Shown one piece after another: positions 10,601 to 24,527 of a DNA stretch of 64,000 nucleotides. The stretch's first letter is position 1, and every line of letters starts with the position of its first letter. Source of the DNA: Boswellia sacra. Lineage: Eukaryota > Streptophyta > Magnoliopsida > Sapindales > Burseraceae. The stretch is taken from positions 620,001-684,000 of the forward strand of contig SNVD02014757.1 in assembly GCA_013180625.2 (NCBI GenBank). The letters are read 5' to 3'. The position numbers and the translations under genes were made by a program. Under the pieces are notes generated by a model, which worked only from the letters and a program-made list of their open reading frames with translations, was not told the DNA's origin and searched no databases.

Positions 10601-12271
10601 ATTGGTTTCGATATATATAATTTCTGAAACTTCCAAAAGATCTACAATGAGATACCACTGTGGTTGATAACTAGACTGAGAAGTGATCGATGCAGTTATT
10701 TTGTAGGTATTTGAGATTAACGAAGTGGGATTGGTCGACTTTTACAAGCTAAATTGTCCAAATCCCGAAATGAACATTAGGTTGTCAGTTACATATCCTG
10801 GATAGTTACAGACTCTGTCAGTGATAGTGCACTCTGTTTTGATGTCAAATTCGGTGTTTTACCTTGAGGAGACTTCCTAATTAAAAGGTTGTTGATTCAA
10901 ATTAAGGTAACTAAAGTTATAGTTAACTAGGACTAGCTTATTGCTCAATCTGAACTTTGAACTACCTGCCAAAATCTGTAAGAACCACCCTTGTAACAGC
11001 TTTAATATTTTGTTTTAATTTGGCTGAAATACGTTTGGACAGCGTTTGTTTTATATATAGAGATATAATATGTTCTTGCGGCTGCTGATGAGATTTGGTA
11101 CCACTACGTTAATGGTCCTTGGCTTATATCCTGAGAGTTTGCAGAGTTGTGCTTGAGCTGCACCAGCTGGCAGCAACCTCAACTTATGGTGACCTCACCC
11201 ACCTTCTTCCTTTCTTTGGCATGGACTAGCAGTTTATCCTTGTCATTCAACCTGTCGTTTCCCATTTCAGGAAAAAAGAATTTCTCATTTGGTAAATTTG
11301 TTTTGCTAAATATCCAAATGCACGTTATGGTTTGGACCAGGATATATTTGCCTTCTGTTACCGTCCCTCACCTAAGTTTCAGGGAGATTTATATGCGTAA
11401 TTAAATTGATGATAAATTCCGGCCGGTTCTAATGGAATGTATTTGCACAGAGAGAAAGGTGAAGTGACAAAATGAGTAGTGACCACCAAGACACTATCCC
11501 TCTCCACAATAAATTCTATATATAAACCTGTCCACTTGATTAAGGACAATTGTCGCCATGTTGTTGCTAAGCAAACCAAAAAATGTGGCTTCACGTGACT
11601 CACGTTTTGCCCTCCTACAATCTTCTCTTGTATCTCACGAGTCACAACACTCAAATCTATTCGATCGTAGGGCAAAAGCAATTACAGCAAGTAGTGTAGC
11701 CACACTTTATTCTGCGAGATATCATGATCATGAATGAGCCTAAAAAATCTAAATGCAAGCAAAACTCTGACGTGTCATTGCCCCTTAACTCACATTGTCA
11801 CTTCACCACTTAATGCATATACGACACAAACTTCCATGTCAGACAAAGTGCGAGGTCATCTCAACAAAATTGCTCATTCGGGTTTCAATTTATTAAGCAT
11901 AAAACAGCAGAAAATTAACTAGTAGAGAGAGTGCTGAACATAATTAATTAACACACAGAGAGCAACCCATTCTCATTCCTTAATCACTGCAATAATAATG
12001 TACAGAACCATACCATGACAGAGGCAAGAGAGAAGAGACCAACTATTCACCAAGCATATCCCTTATCTACGTTAAGTAGCTTTTCTAACCTAAGACCAAA
12101 CTCACCCATACAGAAAAATAAGACGTACTTGCTGCTAAAATTGTTAACTAAACCCAAACAAATACGAGGAAAAGAGAGAGAGAGAGAGAGCAGAAGAATC
12201 GAAACAAAGCAATTATATAACACCCACAAACACGTAAGTAGGACAGTTATCACTGACGAAGAGCTAGCAAG
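7699..12271. other. Gene-poor AT-rich intergenic DNA
   Basis: No recognisable gene. The open frames present (for example 8673-8942, 10110-10409 plus its antisense partner, and 11147-11404) match no family I know and lack splice context. A perfect 10-bp hairpin lies at 9251-9280. Short TA-rich repeats occur near 9293-9320, and a (GA)n tract near 12174-12191 lies at the edge of the FPF1-like 3' region. Confidence 0.5.
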
Positions 12272-12574
12272 CTACATGTCCCTTACTTCAAACACGTTCT
12301 TGTTCTTGACCACGATATCGTACATGTGCATGGACTTGAAGTTGCTAAAATCTTGAGGAAGAGAGATTAGATGGACGGTAGATCGTTTATGGAACTGCAG
12401 CAGACCTGGATCATCATAGTACCTCTCCCACCCCAGAGCAGATAGCTTACGCTCAAGAACAGCATAAGAAGTAATAACTTCATTGGTGGGAACGTGTACC
12501 AACACTTTCCGGTTGCTAGCCACTCCTGGGACTAAGCGAAGCCTTCCATCCTCGAACAACCAAATACCAGACAT
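12272..12574 (-). CDS. FPF1-like protein (flowering-promoting factor 1 family)
   Basis: This is an intronless 100-residue protein beginning [10 protein letters not shown]. It contains the family blocks [14 protein letters not shown] (residues 24-37), [18 protein letters not shown] and the C-terminal [21 protein letters not shown]1-type proteins are small and soluble; in Arabidopsis and mustard they are linked to flowering time and gibberellin-related growth, but their biochemical activity is unknown. At 100 residues this copy is about ten shorter than classical FPF1, missing a few residues between the N-terminal W.F block and the RKVLV block. The start is fixed by the conserved MSG.W opening. 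A TATA element lies at 12731-12740 on the minus strand. The surrounding DNA is gene-poor. The family call is firm; the exact orthologue is not. Confidence 0.95.
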   Translation of the reverse strand: MSGIWLFEDGRLRLVPGVASNRKVLVHVPTNEVITSYAVLERKLSALGWERYYDDPGLLQFHKRSTVHLISLPQDFSNFKSMHMYDIVVKNKNVFEVRDM

Positions 12575-12730
12575 TTTGTTGAGGAAGTAGCTAGGTAATT
12601 AGGCAGAATTGACGGGCCAAGTGATTAAGATAAATGTATAGAGAGCAAGCAAAGGAGTGTATCTGTATTTGTATGTGTATGGGCAGGGCAGGCTGTGAGC
12701 TTGAAGATGGTGTTGGGCAGGGCATAGTAG

Positions 12731-12740
12731 GGTATATATA
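12731..12740 (-). promoter_or_regulatory. Probable TATA box of the FPF1-like gene
   Basis: TATATATACC on the minus strand, about 157 bp upstream of the start codon, in otherwise G-rich surroundings. Position and sequence fit a plant core promoter; the transcription start is not determined. Confidence 0.6.
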
Positions 12741-13668
12741 GAGGTGAAATGAGCAATAATTAAATACTTAATAATATTATGTAATTGCTGTGAGAGTGAT
12801 AGTGAGAGGATAGAAGGAGATGAGCTAAGGTGGGGTCCAGTGAGAGGGGGGGGTACTCTTAAGGATGCAGTCGGGTCACGTTTGTTTGGGACACACGTAC
12901 CGTCTCTGCGTGGGCTAATGGGATTGAAGGGAATCCTGTTTTTCTTTTCCTTTTTCTTATTTATTTAACGAATCTAGAGAAGGCTAGCTAGCTAATAGAA
13001 AATTGCTAATGAGGAGTATACACTACTATTTATACGGATCAAGAACTTTGCTGTTAAGATTCGTATATATTTTATCAATTAATATTATCGAAGATGGGAT
13101 GTTTGATGCTTATATATATATATCTATATATGTTTAATTAACGAATGATATTATCAGAGTAGCTAGCTTGCACTGCATGCATGTTCAAGACATATATGCC
13201 TTCATTCTTATATTGATATGTCTATATTTTATTAAAGAAAGAAGAAATTGCATGCGAAGAGTAGAATTAATTGATGAATTTGGGTTTGGATGGCAATAAG
13301 GAATAAAAATTTCGAGAAGCGCGCAGAAAGGAAAGGAGGGATGCTTATTGCATATTGCTTAGAGCGAGGGTATAAAGTCGTTTTCCAAAATCAGTGAATG
13401 GTTGAGCCGAAAAAATTGAATAGTAAATGTGGGGTGGGACCAAAATTGAAGGGATTCTCAATTCCTTCTGGTTGTTGGAAGTGGAAGTAGTGCTCTTTTG
13501 CACTAGGGCTGCTTTGTGCCTAACTGTGTTGACTCTTCAGTAGCCTCCGTCCAATCTTTTATATATATATTAACTATTTTTCTATTATTTTGCTTAGGAG
13601 AATGTGAGTATGTATATATGTATATAGACTGAAGATCAAACAACTGGCTGCCACGTACATTTGTCTTT

Positions 13669-13711
13669 ATGTACGTATGTATGTATGTACGTATGTATGT
13701 ATGTATGTATA
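13669..13711. repeat. GTAT/GTAC tetranucleotide microsatellite
   Basis: Repeated GTAT units interrupted by GTAC, about 43 bp long; a likely length-variable locus. Confidence 0.8.
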
Positions 13712-15987
13712 CAGAGCTGATCAGTGGATGAAGCATGCATCTATATATGCATATATATGATGAATGCCTTTTGGTTCTCATTCTCAATGGCATGGTATCT
13801 AACGTGCTTTCCAGGAGGATTTGAGGTGACTAGCTAAGCTAGGTGATGAGGAGTAGTTTTCCTATATATATTTGAAATTAATTTCTAGATGAAAAGGACT
13901 TTTTGAGATAACCGGGTTAGGGTATAATATGCCACAGGAATGAAGTTCGTTGTAGATTCTGGAGTATACTAGTCTATATAAGAAGTCCCCGTTTTCACAT
14001 TATCATTATAGATGACATATATATGATCGTATGTATATGCTCAAACTTTTACTAATAACTTCCTATATACATTTAAACTTGGAATTGGATTTCCTTTCAC
14101 ACTTTAATACTAAAGATGCGGCATTTATGTATGCTCACACTAACTTGTTAGCTATATACCAACGTTCTGCTGTACTTCCAAGGTTAAGGTTTTCCCAATC
14201 TCAAGTACAATCATCATTAGTATCGTCACACTCATGGGTCTCATAATTAATTGTAACATCTGTCAAAGTTTTCTTGGAGTTTATGTTCAATTAGATAATC
14301 AATGATGTCTTGCCTAGCTTGGAGCTAAAAAAAATAAAAAATAAAAAGCCGTATATTTGTCGATGAAGAGGAAAGCAACAACTTAAAAGTCGACCCGTAA
14401 AAGTAGTGCTAGATTCTGGCTCCATTTTAACCCAACTAAACCAAAGTGTGGTCAATGTTGTGCAGGTCTTTAGGATGCACAAACTCTCTTTATCCAGCAC
14501 CATGGTCGCACCCACACTGAATTTTCCAACCCCCTCCTCGTGCCACATGGTCCTGTATGATTCAGACTTAACCGACCAAACCCAACGCTGCCCTCATGCC
14601 CAAAGCTTCCTCTGCTTCTTATAAAACTATTTATATATCTGTTATCTGTCAACTTCTCTAAAATTCTTCTCAATCTTATTGTTGGACCACAAAGAATTTC
14701 TTCAAGTTGTTTCCTTCAACATGCTATAATTTGGCAGCAGCCAGACTACTGCTCTTCGGAAGGATGTGCCACTTAAATGCATGTTTTCATTTCTAATTAT
14801 TTAGTTTTCAAGAGAATGTTAATGCTGAAGCAATTATTCTATCTTTGTAGAATTCGAATTAGAAGAGATGAGGCCATTTTCAAGGCAGGATGCTATTAAT
14901 GTAACAAAAAGAATAATAAAAATTCTTTGGCACATGAAGAGGGCAGATAATGAGGTGGCATCTCTAAACATTTTGCACCCCATATATATTTGTTTGTCCA
15001 CCTCACACATGGACAATTCTTTACAGCCACCAATGTACTCTGAGGTTGGACGACATGCCACTTCATCAGCTTTAATTTGCTTACATAATTTCGAAAACCA
15101 TAATATATTCTTATTATAAAGTTATTTTCAAGATAACATTTGGCTGATCAATCCGACCAACTTTCTCAAACATGTTTGCTTTAATATTCCTTTTATCGCA
15201 GTGAGAATCATTGAACTTCAAGGCTTAACATAAAATGAAAGCTCCATATATATCTACATATCTTAATCGATCGTCACATACAACAAGCCCATGTGATTGT
15301 CTATTAGAAAAGCCAAACTTGTAAGTCCCATATTTTAACTCATCATCATCATCACAAGGATACATATATTGTATCATCCTTTTCAAATGTTTATGCCTTT
15401 CCATATAAACCTCTTCTTTTCTTTCTTAAGGAAAAGCATTCATAAATAGATCCATCTCAATCACTAAAGCAATCTGTTGCTTCCATTATTATATATATTG
15501 AAAGTAAATTCTAGCTAGTAGCATCTTCTAGGTTTGTGGCATTATGCTACAAGATGGGGTTCTTACATATATATTCATCGGTTATTTATTATTGATCGAG
15601 ATGAATTAGTAGAGATGTTTCTATTAGTTAATGGTCGATCACTTAATTAATTCAAAATGTTTAGTTGTCAATACTTTAAGATACCTAATTTAGGTAATAG
15701 GAAACATACTTTAATAGAGACAGATAACATATATACCAAAACTTGATTTTAGAGATGTATTAATATAATCAATAGTTCTTGTGTTAATGAAGCTATTGTC
15801 CAATAACATTACTTAATTAGGATAAAATATGCCATCACCTTGGGCGGCTCAGATAGGATTCTGAAGATTATATATACATCATTTGCAAAAGCAGCTGCAT
15901 TAATTAATATATAGTATTTATATGGATATAGTACTCAAGTAACTCAACTCATATCTTTAACGTACGTAAGTTTAACTATCATTAATT

Positions 15988-16010
15988 TTATATATATATA
16001 TATATATATA
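15988..16010. repeat. TA dinucleotide microsatellite
   Basis: An uninterrupted run of about 11 TA units. Confidence 0.8.
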
Positions 16011-19000
16011 AGCATTAATTCATCAAGTGGGACTTGAGGTACATGATGCCATGATCTCCCTTCGTAATGGAAAAGAACTGTAAGCCACTACTTAACGCCA
16101 TAGTCAATGATATTATATGATTGATGATTATTAGTAATCGAATAGAAATTCTCTCTTAAAGCAAGTTTGGGAAACAAGTATATATCCCATCTAAATCACA
16201 CATTTGGGTATCTTTTAGATTAATTACGCATGGCCCTTCTCCAGGGTATTTGAACTTATTCTCCATCACTTCTTAAATAATGAGATAAACAACCATTGGG
16301 TGTATTAAAGGTTTAGTAATTTTTACAATGATGCTCGTGTGGAGATATCATTGGGAATTTTTCTTCTATATAGAGAGAGAGATAAATAATATAGTATACA
16401 AAAAGAAGAGAATTTTGTTATATAGAGGAGAATAAGCTTAAAGCTACTAAAGAATGTTGTTGGTTATCTATTATTAGCCAGGATTATGCCTAACTTTGAT
16501 TAAAGAAGATGGAAAGAGACCATTTACATTGATTAAGAATAAAGTTCTGAATACTTGTAATGTAGGATCAATTCTCTCATAGAACAAATTAAGAGGTATA
16601 ATCCATGGAAAATGACAAGATCATTGTATTCTAATCATGCTAGACCCAAGATTTGAAACTTGTAAGACTTACGCTGTCTTTAGTCATTTCATCCCATGTC
16701 AGCTGTAAGCACAGGAAATAAGCTTAATTATTCCAAAAAGAGGCACATCAACTCAGAATATATAGGTTGATACCCTTGATAATTTCCAAAAGTTACAATT
16801 TTGCTCAAAAATAGGAAAAGAATGATATATTTCTCATCAACTGCAGTGCCTATATAGCTTAGCTAGTTTTCATTTAAATGAGGAAGTTAAACTAGTTTCT
16901 TTGATGGGATTAAATTTGATGCACGTATACAAATCCTTAATTGAACTTTATTATATATATCCATATTTATTCTTAAATTACAATTGACCATTGAGTGATG
17001 CAATAAAAGTATCAAAACTATTCCCTACATCGATCGTAGTTTAAAACCAATATTTGATATCTACCCTTTAATAGATATTGAATGTTATATGTATTTTGAA
17101 TTTAGTCCATAATATAAATCAAAATATCCAACCAATATCAATGAAAAAGCAGATGGTATGTAATTAAGTTTTATTTTAATTAATTAATATCATAATAAGT
17201 TTCTGTAGTTTTTTTAGGTATATGATTTCGTAAACTTGTCAGACAATTCTGTAATAGATTGCTCGGTTTGAATGATGGAAAACATTAAAAAGAAAAAATA
17301 TATGTATATATGTATATATTAGTTAGAGGTTATACACATGGGTAATATATTATATGAAAATATATAGTTTGGATCATGTGCATGGTTGGGGGCTTGTCTG
17401 GGCTCCGTCTCCTGAGATTTCTTGAGAAAAATCAAGTACTTCTAAACTTCTAATAAAATAAAATTATATAAAGTATTTAAAAAATTAAAATTAGTCTAAT
17501 TCAATTCTTAAAAATAATATAATATCTATATAAATAATAAAGAGATCACCACACCATTTACAAAACTGATAATTTAGATGTTAATTAAAATTAAATAGTC
17601 GAAGTCAAGTCTTGAAGACCTGGAAATGACTGTTCCATGAATTGACATTTTAGTGATCCTTAAATTTAATGGTAAATCCTAATTTGTAAATGCTTTGAAA
17701 AACTGGTTCATGATTTTGGAACTCTTCCAATTAAGTCTTTTAGCGTGACAATTTTTATCGCCAAATCTAGGCTTGATCCTTTAACTACCAGTTAGCCTGT
17801 GCGTTGGGATCTTAGTTTATTTCCACTCATATGACAAACCAACCCCTCTTCCTTGGGAAATTTATGCCTCGTTTGTCATTTATAAAAGTAAATTTGCGTA
17901 TGCATTTAAAATTCATTAATTTTTCCAGTAGATGAAAATTAATGGGTTATCGGATGAAGAGTTTATGCACATTTAACAGAAAAGTTACTTTATCATCGAA
18001 CCATTGATTAAATGAAAGTTGATGTGGTATGTCCTAGGTTTGCAATAATTTTTGTGCTAAACTTGGGTTTCATTGGATTATTTTACTTGTTGGTGACTTC
18101 TGATGAAAGTGCAACATTCCTTTAATTTCTTTTATATATCTCTATCATCAATGATTTGCAAGAATTCTAGTGAGGATTAATAGTTACAGTAAGAGCGGTG
18201 GACTCAGGCGTATGCTATATGACAGAAGATCACAGTAACTGCAGTATAAGGAGAGGGGTAAACTGGTGTTTTATACTATATTCTTCAGTTATCAACATGC
18301 TCATGCGATTTGTATTCCAGTGCCAATATCATTACATGCTTACACCTGCATTTCATTGGCTTTCAAAAATATGGGATGGACGCGTCTTTGTTTAATACTA
18401 CAGAATTGTGTTAAACCTTCATTATATGGTTGGGCTAGCCTCATTTTAGCTTCTTACAGGATTGGGTTGGGCTTATTTGCTTAAAGAGATATCGGATTGG
18501 TTAGCCCTCTTTTTTAATATAATATTATTGTAAATCGCTCCCTAAAAAGTTTTCGCAGTTGAACGTTAACAGAACTTCTCATTCTTCACCCTGCAACGTA
18601 TGGATCTAATTAACAGAAATAAACTTTGGATATGTTTAAAGCTTGCTTTGCTTTTAGCTTTGACATTGAAATTGTATTCTTCACTAAACTAGTTGTTATT
18701 ATTCGAGAGACTGAATTTGATACGACCCTTGATGGAATGTGACACCTAAGATCTTGTTTGCAGTACTATCGTCCATCCTATTATCCGCCATAGAAGCTTT
18801 AACGAGTGAGCAACCAAGTTGCCTTACAAACTAGCTAATACACACTTCCTCCTTTTCTTTCTTTTTGGTTAACATCATGCTTTTGCATTTTATCCATATC
18901 CCTTTATTTCTCTCCTTTAGGGGCAAGTCTCAGAATATTTGCCCTTCCTAGATATAATTTTTTTCTCCATTTTAAAAAACTCTCATACCATCGAGGTTAC

Positions 19001-19315
19001 CAAGAAGAAAAAGAAAATACTTACAGCACTGCAGCAATCCTTTTCTATCAAGTTTTCTAACTAATTTCTAATTAAAAGAAAACCTTTATAACAAGATATT
19101 AAAAATACAATCATTACAAGTATTATTTGACAAGAAGAGATGGTACAACACATGATACAAAACTCTCGCTCCATTGCGATGACAATTCTAGGATCTCCCA
19201 TGATCAACTTTGAGATGGTAGAAAACATTCAGTGAGAGAGAGAGCAAAACTCCCCTGCTGAATAGTAGCTATTGAAGATGCTCAGAGGTATATAATTGAA
19301 TGAGGTAAATTGATT

Positions 19316-21417
19316 CTAGTTGGTGCAGTTAAATCCATGGCAGACCGAAAGCCAAATAATCAGGACTAGAATTAAGAGAACCCCAAGTACAACCAACTTT
19401 ATCTTCATGTTCTGATACCACATTTTACGCCTCATTCTTGTCGCGGTTCCCTTCAATTCTTGGGCCTGAAATGCAATAGCAAAAGCTGCTCAGTTGGTGT
19501 TTTAACAGAGAGAGATGATTAATCGCAGAGTGTAGTTTGGTCATGTTAATCTACCTGATAACGCAAATTCTCCGACTTCTCTTGAAGAGTCTTAATGTTT
19601 TCCCCCCTGTCCATAGCCTGAAAATGCATACATGACATCAAATAAACAAGAAAACAACCTATCTCTTAAATGATATATAACTTATTTGATGTTGTCTATG
19701 GAAGAGAGTTATGAGATTCAAATAATCATTACAAGCTTGACAACATAACTATTTGTTAGAATAGACAACGGTAGGATTTTGAGACATAGTATAAAAAGTT
19801 CCAAACACAAAAGTGAAGGAAATTAACATGCTAAGAAAATTATCCGTGTCTCGTGGTAGTTAGTTTATTTACCTTGTCAATATTCTCCAACATTATGCTT
19901 TTGACTTCGGAAACTTGAGCCTTAACTTTTATTAGCTTTTCGATTTCTTCAGCATGATCAATTATGTACTTCATGTGCTCTTTCATAAATGGCCTGTAAA
20001 TCCGGAGTTGCTGTTAACATCTAAATACTAATTTCTGCATAAAAACATCAACAGATTATCACATAGTAACAAACTTTTTCTTGCTGAACGCACCCAAATT
20101 CCTTATTTAAGCTCTTGGCAATTGCAGTATCTGCTTTTCCACCCCCATATCTTTTCTTAAAGTCCGCTCTCACACGTTCCAAAAATGCAATAGAGATTTG
20201 CTTGCCAACCGATTCTTTGGCAACAACACAGTAAGCTGCAAATTGCAAAAGCTACAGCATCAAAAGATTGGTTTCCTCACTGCAAATGATAAGAGATTGC
20301 AAGCATTCACACCCGTAAAATAAAATAAGTGGTAAGATTATTTGTTCCACTGAGATCCATTAAGCACGGGCGGTAATGGTTGAAAGCTACAACTGATAAC
20401 TCTATGACCATCACACCCGAATTTCATTGATGAAACCTTATCGAACTCTCAAGCCAATACAAAACGACATCAAATACAATATCTAGCTAGAATCCAGAGC
20501 TAATTTGGTCACTGGAGCACTATCTGATTCTTGAAAACTTTCAGCCTGTAAATGAACTACAAATAGTAAGAATCCTAGAACAAAATGAGAAGTAGCTAAG
20601 CAACTTCTTGAAGAAACATAATTAACCGCATTGATGATTCATCTATTTGATTGATGAGGCGTAAGAAATTTATGGTTCAGATTCGAACGATTATTAAAAG
20701 TAAGAATAGAAAGGAAATAAATGAACTGATTTCGTGGATGTACTTATATCAGGCTGAAAATTGGATTTTTATCTTCAAAACCAATTAGAAGATTTGCTTT
20801 ATCCGGATTCGAGCAAATAAAACTCCCTTGAGAAGTATCAATAGCCAACTCTTCAAACATTCAGCCAAGGAGAAGAAGAAACAGCTAGACAGAGAACAGT
20901 AACAATCTAAGCCCACCTTCCACAAACCCAAAATAGACAAATAAATATATAAGTTGAAATATTTTGTATTTGTAGCAATTCTAGATTAGAGAAAAAAAAT
21001 AAAAAATAAAACAACTTGGTCCAGGTTCTTCTATCAGCCCTGCTTAACTCCTCGTTTCATTCTTACAATAAACTCGTACAAACAAACACAATAACCGCCA
21101 ATTGAACTCTTTTCAAGTAAAGAAGGAAACATTGATTTTGTTTTCACATTAGATCCAACTACTTTGGGTTACAATTCACATTCAATTCAGTTGGTTACAC
21201 AAAAAGAAGCAAAGTAATAAGAATTACCGTAACCATCTTCGACGAGGAAGTTGAAGGTGTGGTGGTCGCAGTTGTAGGTGAACTTGTTGTTCGAAGAAGG
21301 GAGTCTCTGCAGGCACTGAGCTGCAATCGCCGGGAAGTTGCCTGTGAACTCGGTGTATTCGGCCAAGATCATGGTGCCTCGCGCCACAAAGCTGTAAATG
21401 AAAGACTCCTGACTCAT
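19316..21417 (-). CDS. VAMP724: VAMP72-type R-SNARE, VAMP724-like
   Basis: Five coding exons on the minus strand, 21228-21417, 20094-20235, 19873-19993, 19555-19617 and 19316-19465, join to 221 codons. The protein is a longin-type R-SNARE that drives vesicle fusion at the plasma membrane and late secretory or endosomal compartments with Qa/Qb/Qc partners. Residues 1 to about 110 form the longin domain ([20 protein letters not shown]..., then CVVAKES...[16 protein letters not shown]). The SNARE helix covers about 130-188, with the zero-layer arginine R155 in the DRGE motif. A single C-terminal membrane anchor (about 196-213) is followed by a short CHGFNCTN tail. Length and wording match the VAMP724 branch of the VAMP72 group better than VAMP721/722. 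The second donor is GG|GTGCGT, an unusual but GT-type site. Confidence 0.95.
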
Positions 21418-22648
21418 CGTCGAGTCTCAACTCAAACTCAACTCGGCTGTGGCCGTAACACAGTGCAGGATCAGACAAATAAAGAGATTGGTCGTCTGCT
21501 TTTACGTTAAGTGTTTTCTAGAATCTAGGCTTTGGTTTGATTTGGTTTTATTTTTTACTTTGGCTCGAAGGAAGTTTTTTTTTTTTTTTTTTCTTTTTGT
21601 ATCGGTTGGGAGTAGCAGTCGCAAACCTTATAAAAGGGAAAACGCCGCGTTTTGACTCGGCAAAAGGGACTTTGTAAAGGTTGATTATTATTCTTTGTGT
21701 TTTGTAATGATGTGAAAACTGACCAATTTGATGGAGTAAAGCAAAGTATAATAAAAGACAGGAAATCTGGAACTCGAAGGAAGGCTTCGTTAGACAGAGA
21801 TTCTGCTTTCACGGCGATTTTTTAATGATAAAAAATTTTAATACTGTATATTTGGTGGACCAATTGGACCGGCAAATGCAATTATTGCTGGCCTGATGAT
21901 AAATAAAATGCGACAATTATTATCTTTTGCAGGCGTGTCTGTGTCTGTGGGCTAGATCGAACTTCGACCTAGAATAGAATCATCTTTGCATATCAAAGCC
22001 CATTCCGGGAAGCCATTTTTAACGTTTTAAATTTAATTCAATTCACTGAAAATATCAAACTGGTGGATGTACAAGCTAATTTGATTATGAGATTTCTATT
22101 GTAGAATGTTAGATGACAGAGGCAATTGTGAACTTTCGATAGCTAGATTTCTTCTTACACAGCTGTAAAGTAAATATTATCCATTAGAATAACGTTATAT
22201 GTCTTATCTACATACGATCTATTTATTTTTAGTATATATTCCATTTTTATATTTAATTAAATAATAATTATTAGCCTGAAGAAGGGCCCCACTGGTGGGC
22301 CTTCATTGAATATGCATCTCGTGATGTACGTAGTTCAAAAACAAAAACAGTTGATTTGATACACCAGATCATTTTAGTTTGCCCGCCCAAACACATCCCC
22401 GACTCCAAAATTCAAACTCCAGTTTTGCTTCAAAATCAACCCACACAACACAACACAACGCACTCTGTCCTCCCTCTCTTGCATCTTCCGATCTCGATCT
22501 GCTCGGATTACCAACTCAACTCAGCTCATTTCTGAAACGACAACGTTGTTGAAGCTTAGCTGTGTTTAAGTGTAAAAACCCTAGATTCCCCTTCTTGATT
22601 TATAATAATAATAATAATAATCCTTCGCTTCGTACGCGTCGATCGCTG
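21418..22648. other. Divergent intergenic region between VAMP724-like and the coiled-coil gene
   Basis: About 1.2 kb separate the two start codons, so it must hold both promoters and 5' UTRs. It contains a T17 run near 21577-21593, which is likely just a homopolymer, and an (ATA/AAT)n tract at about 22602-22620 in the plus-strand leader. Open frames here (21259-21510, 21555-21812) are chance frames. Confidence 0.5.
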
Positions 22649-24527
22649 ATGGCAAACTTCGATTCAACTCCTTCTACGCCCGTATCCGCTCCCCTTGCAC
22701 CCGTACTTGCACACTCTCTCTTATTACTTGCTTCCTTCATTTAGATCTACTTTTATTTTTAATTCTTAATTTTTAATTTTTTTCAGAAGAAAGAAAATAT
22801 TACTCCCGTTGGCTCCAAAATCGCGGTAAGATTTTTATACTCTAAAAGTTGTTATTTCCTAAAATAGGTGAAGCAGGCAGAGTTTGAGATGAATGATGTT
22901 GCTGTGGATGTTAGGAATTGAATGAATCGAGAGCAGAGCTGCTTAATAGAATTCAAGGGCTCAAACAGGTAAACGAAACATTTCCTTTTTTTTTTTTTGT
23001 CTTGTTTTAGTATTTAGTTTAATTTTGACTGGAACTAAAAACTATTACTTATTAGGATTTGCAAAACTGGAGATCAAAATTAGATACTCAAGTGAAGATC
23101 TACCGGGATGTAAGTTTGATGGATCTCATGTTTCTCATTATCCCATTGTGTGGCATGGCATGGCATGGCATGATATGATGGGTTCTGCTGCTTCTTCTAT
23201 GATTTTCATGTAATAACAGGGAAATTCGTTATTTTTATGTTGATCTTTACATGGTAAGACTTTTGTTTATGATACTTGTAAGATGGATGGGGAAGGAAAT
23301 TTGATCAACTAGTGTTTGGATTGGAGGCACAGAATTTCATCATAAAATTGGAGTTTATCTTTCAAAATGGTTGAGAGTAATAGTTCCAATTCTACTCATC
23401 TAGTTCTAGAGCCTGAAATCATTTTACTGAACACAGAATATGCTAAGCCAAAAGTCTAGAGTTTGATCTTTTTTTTTTTTTAAACTGCCTAGTTGAGGAA
23501 TGGTATGCTCCTTATCCATGTTGATCTGTGCGAAACACATGGGTAACGTGATAACCAGTTTGGGTTAAAATAGATATAGACATGCTTTTGGTTCTTTAAA
23601 ATGAAACAAACATTTTATATAGAGATCTCAGGCCAAATACTGCAGTAGAGAACACAAATGTTCAGCATGTTCATGAGGTTTATTAATATGATTTAGCAAT
23701 GGCTTTTGCATCGAGGCACTTTACAAGTGTCTAGAGTGTCAATTGGCTTTATAACGGGATTGGTAAATCCACCTTACACCTATTGTAATGCCTTCTGCCT
23801 GAGACCAACTTTAAAAATGTTCGTAAATTTTATCTATCTCGCCGATTGTCATCTTTTGTATCTTTTATAGTTTAGGAAACTTGGCATGTAGAAAGGATAC
23901 TTGCTCTTCATAAACATATATGAATACTTATAATATTAACCCTTTTAATGATTAGAAACTAATGAAAATGAGAACTTTTTTTTTTGTGTATTTTTCAAGT
24001 CTTTGTTTTGGTCAGATACCTTATTGTTATTTACAAAAAATGAGTTGCATATCAGCTTATCTGTCCGCTTGATGTAATATTTTAACCTAATGCAGGAGTT
24101 ATCCGAAATGAAGAAATCACTTAGCGTTGAAGTCGACCAACTTCGATCAGTGAGTGGTGCTTCAATGATATCCTTCCCTTTATAATTTTGGAGATATTTT
24201 ATGGTTTAAAATACTTTTCTTTTTAATGAAATCAGGAATTTCAAGATTTGAGGAGCACTCTCCAACAACAACAAGATGATGTTACTGCTAGTCTTAGAAA
24301 TCTGGGGGTACCGTAGCTTCAGTTATCTTTGTCACTTGGACTATTTCCTTCCTACCTTTCTACTCCCTAGTGCTCAATGAAAGCACCCTGGATTAATGCT
24401 TTATGTACTTCTGTAGTTGCAGGAAGTTTCGGGAGAAAATGCCAAAGAAGTCCAAGATCCCAAGATTGAAGAGAAAGAAATCCATGCTTCTCTGGTGGAG
24501 GATGATGTTAAAAAAGATGAAAACTAG
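22649..24527 (+). CDS. Small coiled-coil protein of unknown function (143 aa, seven phase-0 exons)
   Basis: The exons are 22649-22702, 22787-22825, 22915-22968, 23056-23109, 24096-24149, 24236-24307 and 24423-24527. Each is bounded by AG and GT, and every junction falls between codons. The 143-residue product starts MANFDSTPSTP. It has a Pro/Ser/Thr-rich head (1-18) and a KKENITPVGSKIA block, then a long amphipathic helix of about residues 32-109 rich in L, E, K, Q and R (for example ELLNRIQGLKQ, DLQNWRSKLDTQV, ELSEMKKSL, DQLRSEFQDLR). It ends in an acidic/lysine tail ending DDVKKDEN. No signal peptide, membrane segment or catalytic motif is seen. I recall similar small plant-specific coiled-coil proteins but cannot name a function. 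The gene is divergent from VAMP724-like. Confidence 0.82.

Larger units (their letters stand above)
12575..19315. other. Long intergenic region without a recognisable gene
   Basis: It includes the FPF1-like upstream region and then about 6 kb of AT-rich DNA. Microsatellites are visible: a GTAT/GTAC tract at about 13669-13711 and a TA run at about 15988-16010. Short open frames (13503-13793, 14291-14548, 14834-15061, 18198-18484) overlap others on the opposite strand and show no family motifs. I see no transposon ends. Confidence 0.5.

Noticed and set aside
14834..15119. Possible microRNA hairpin or small gene near a pair of overlapping frames
   Set aside because: No known mature microRNA sequence and no long stem could be formed.
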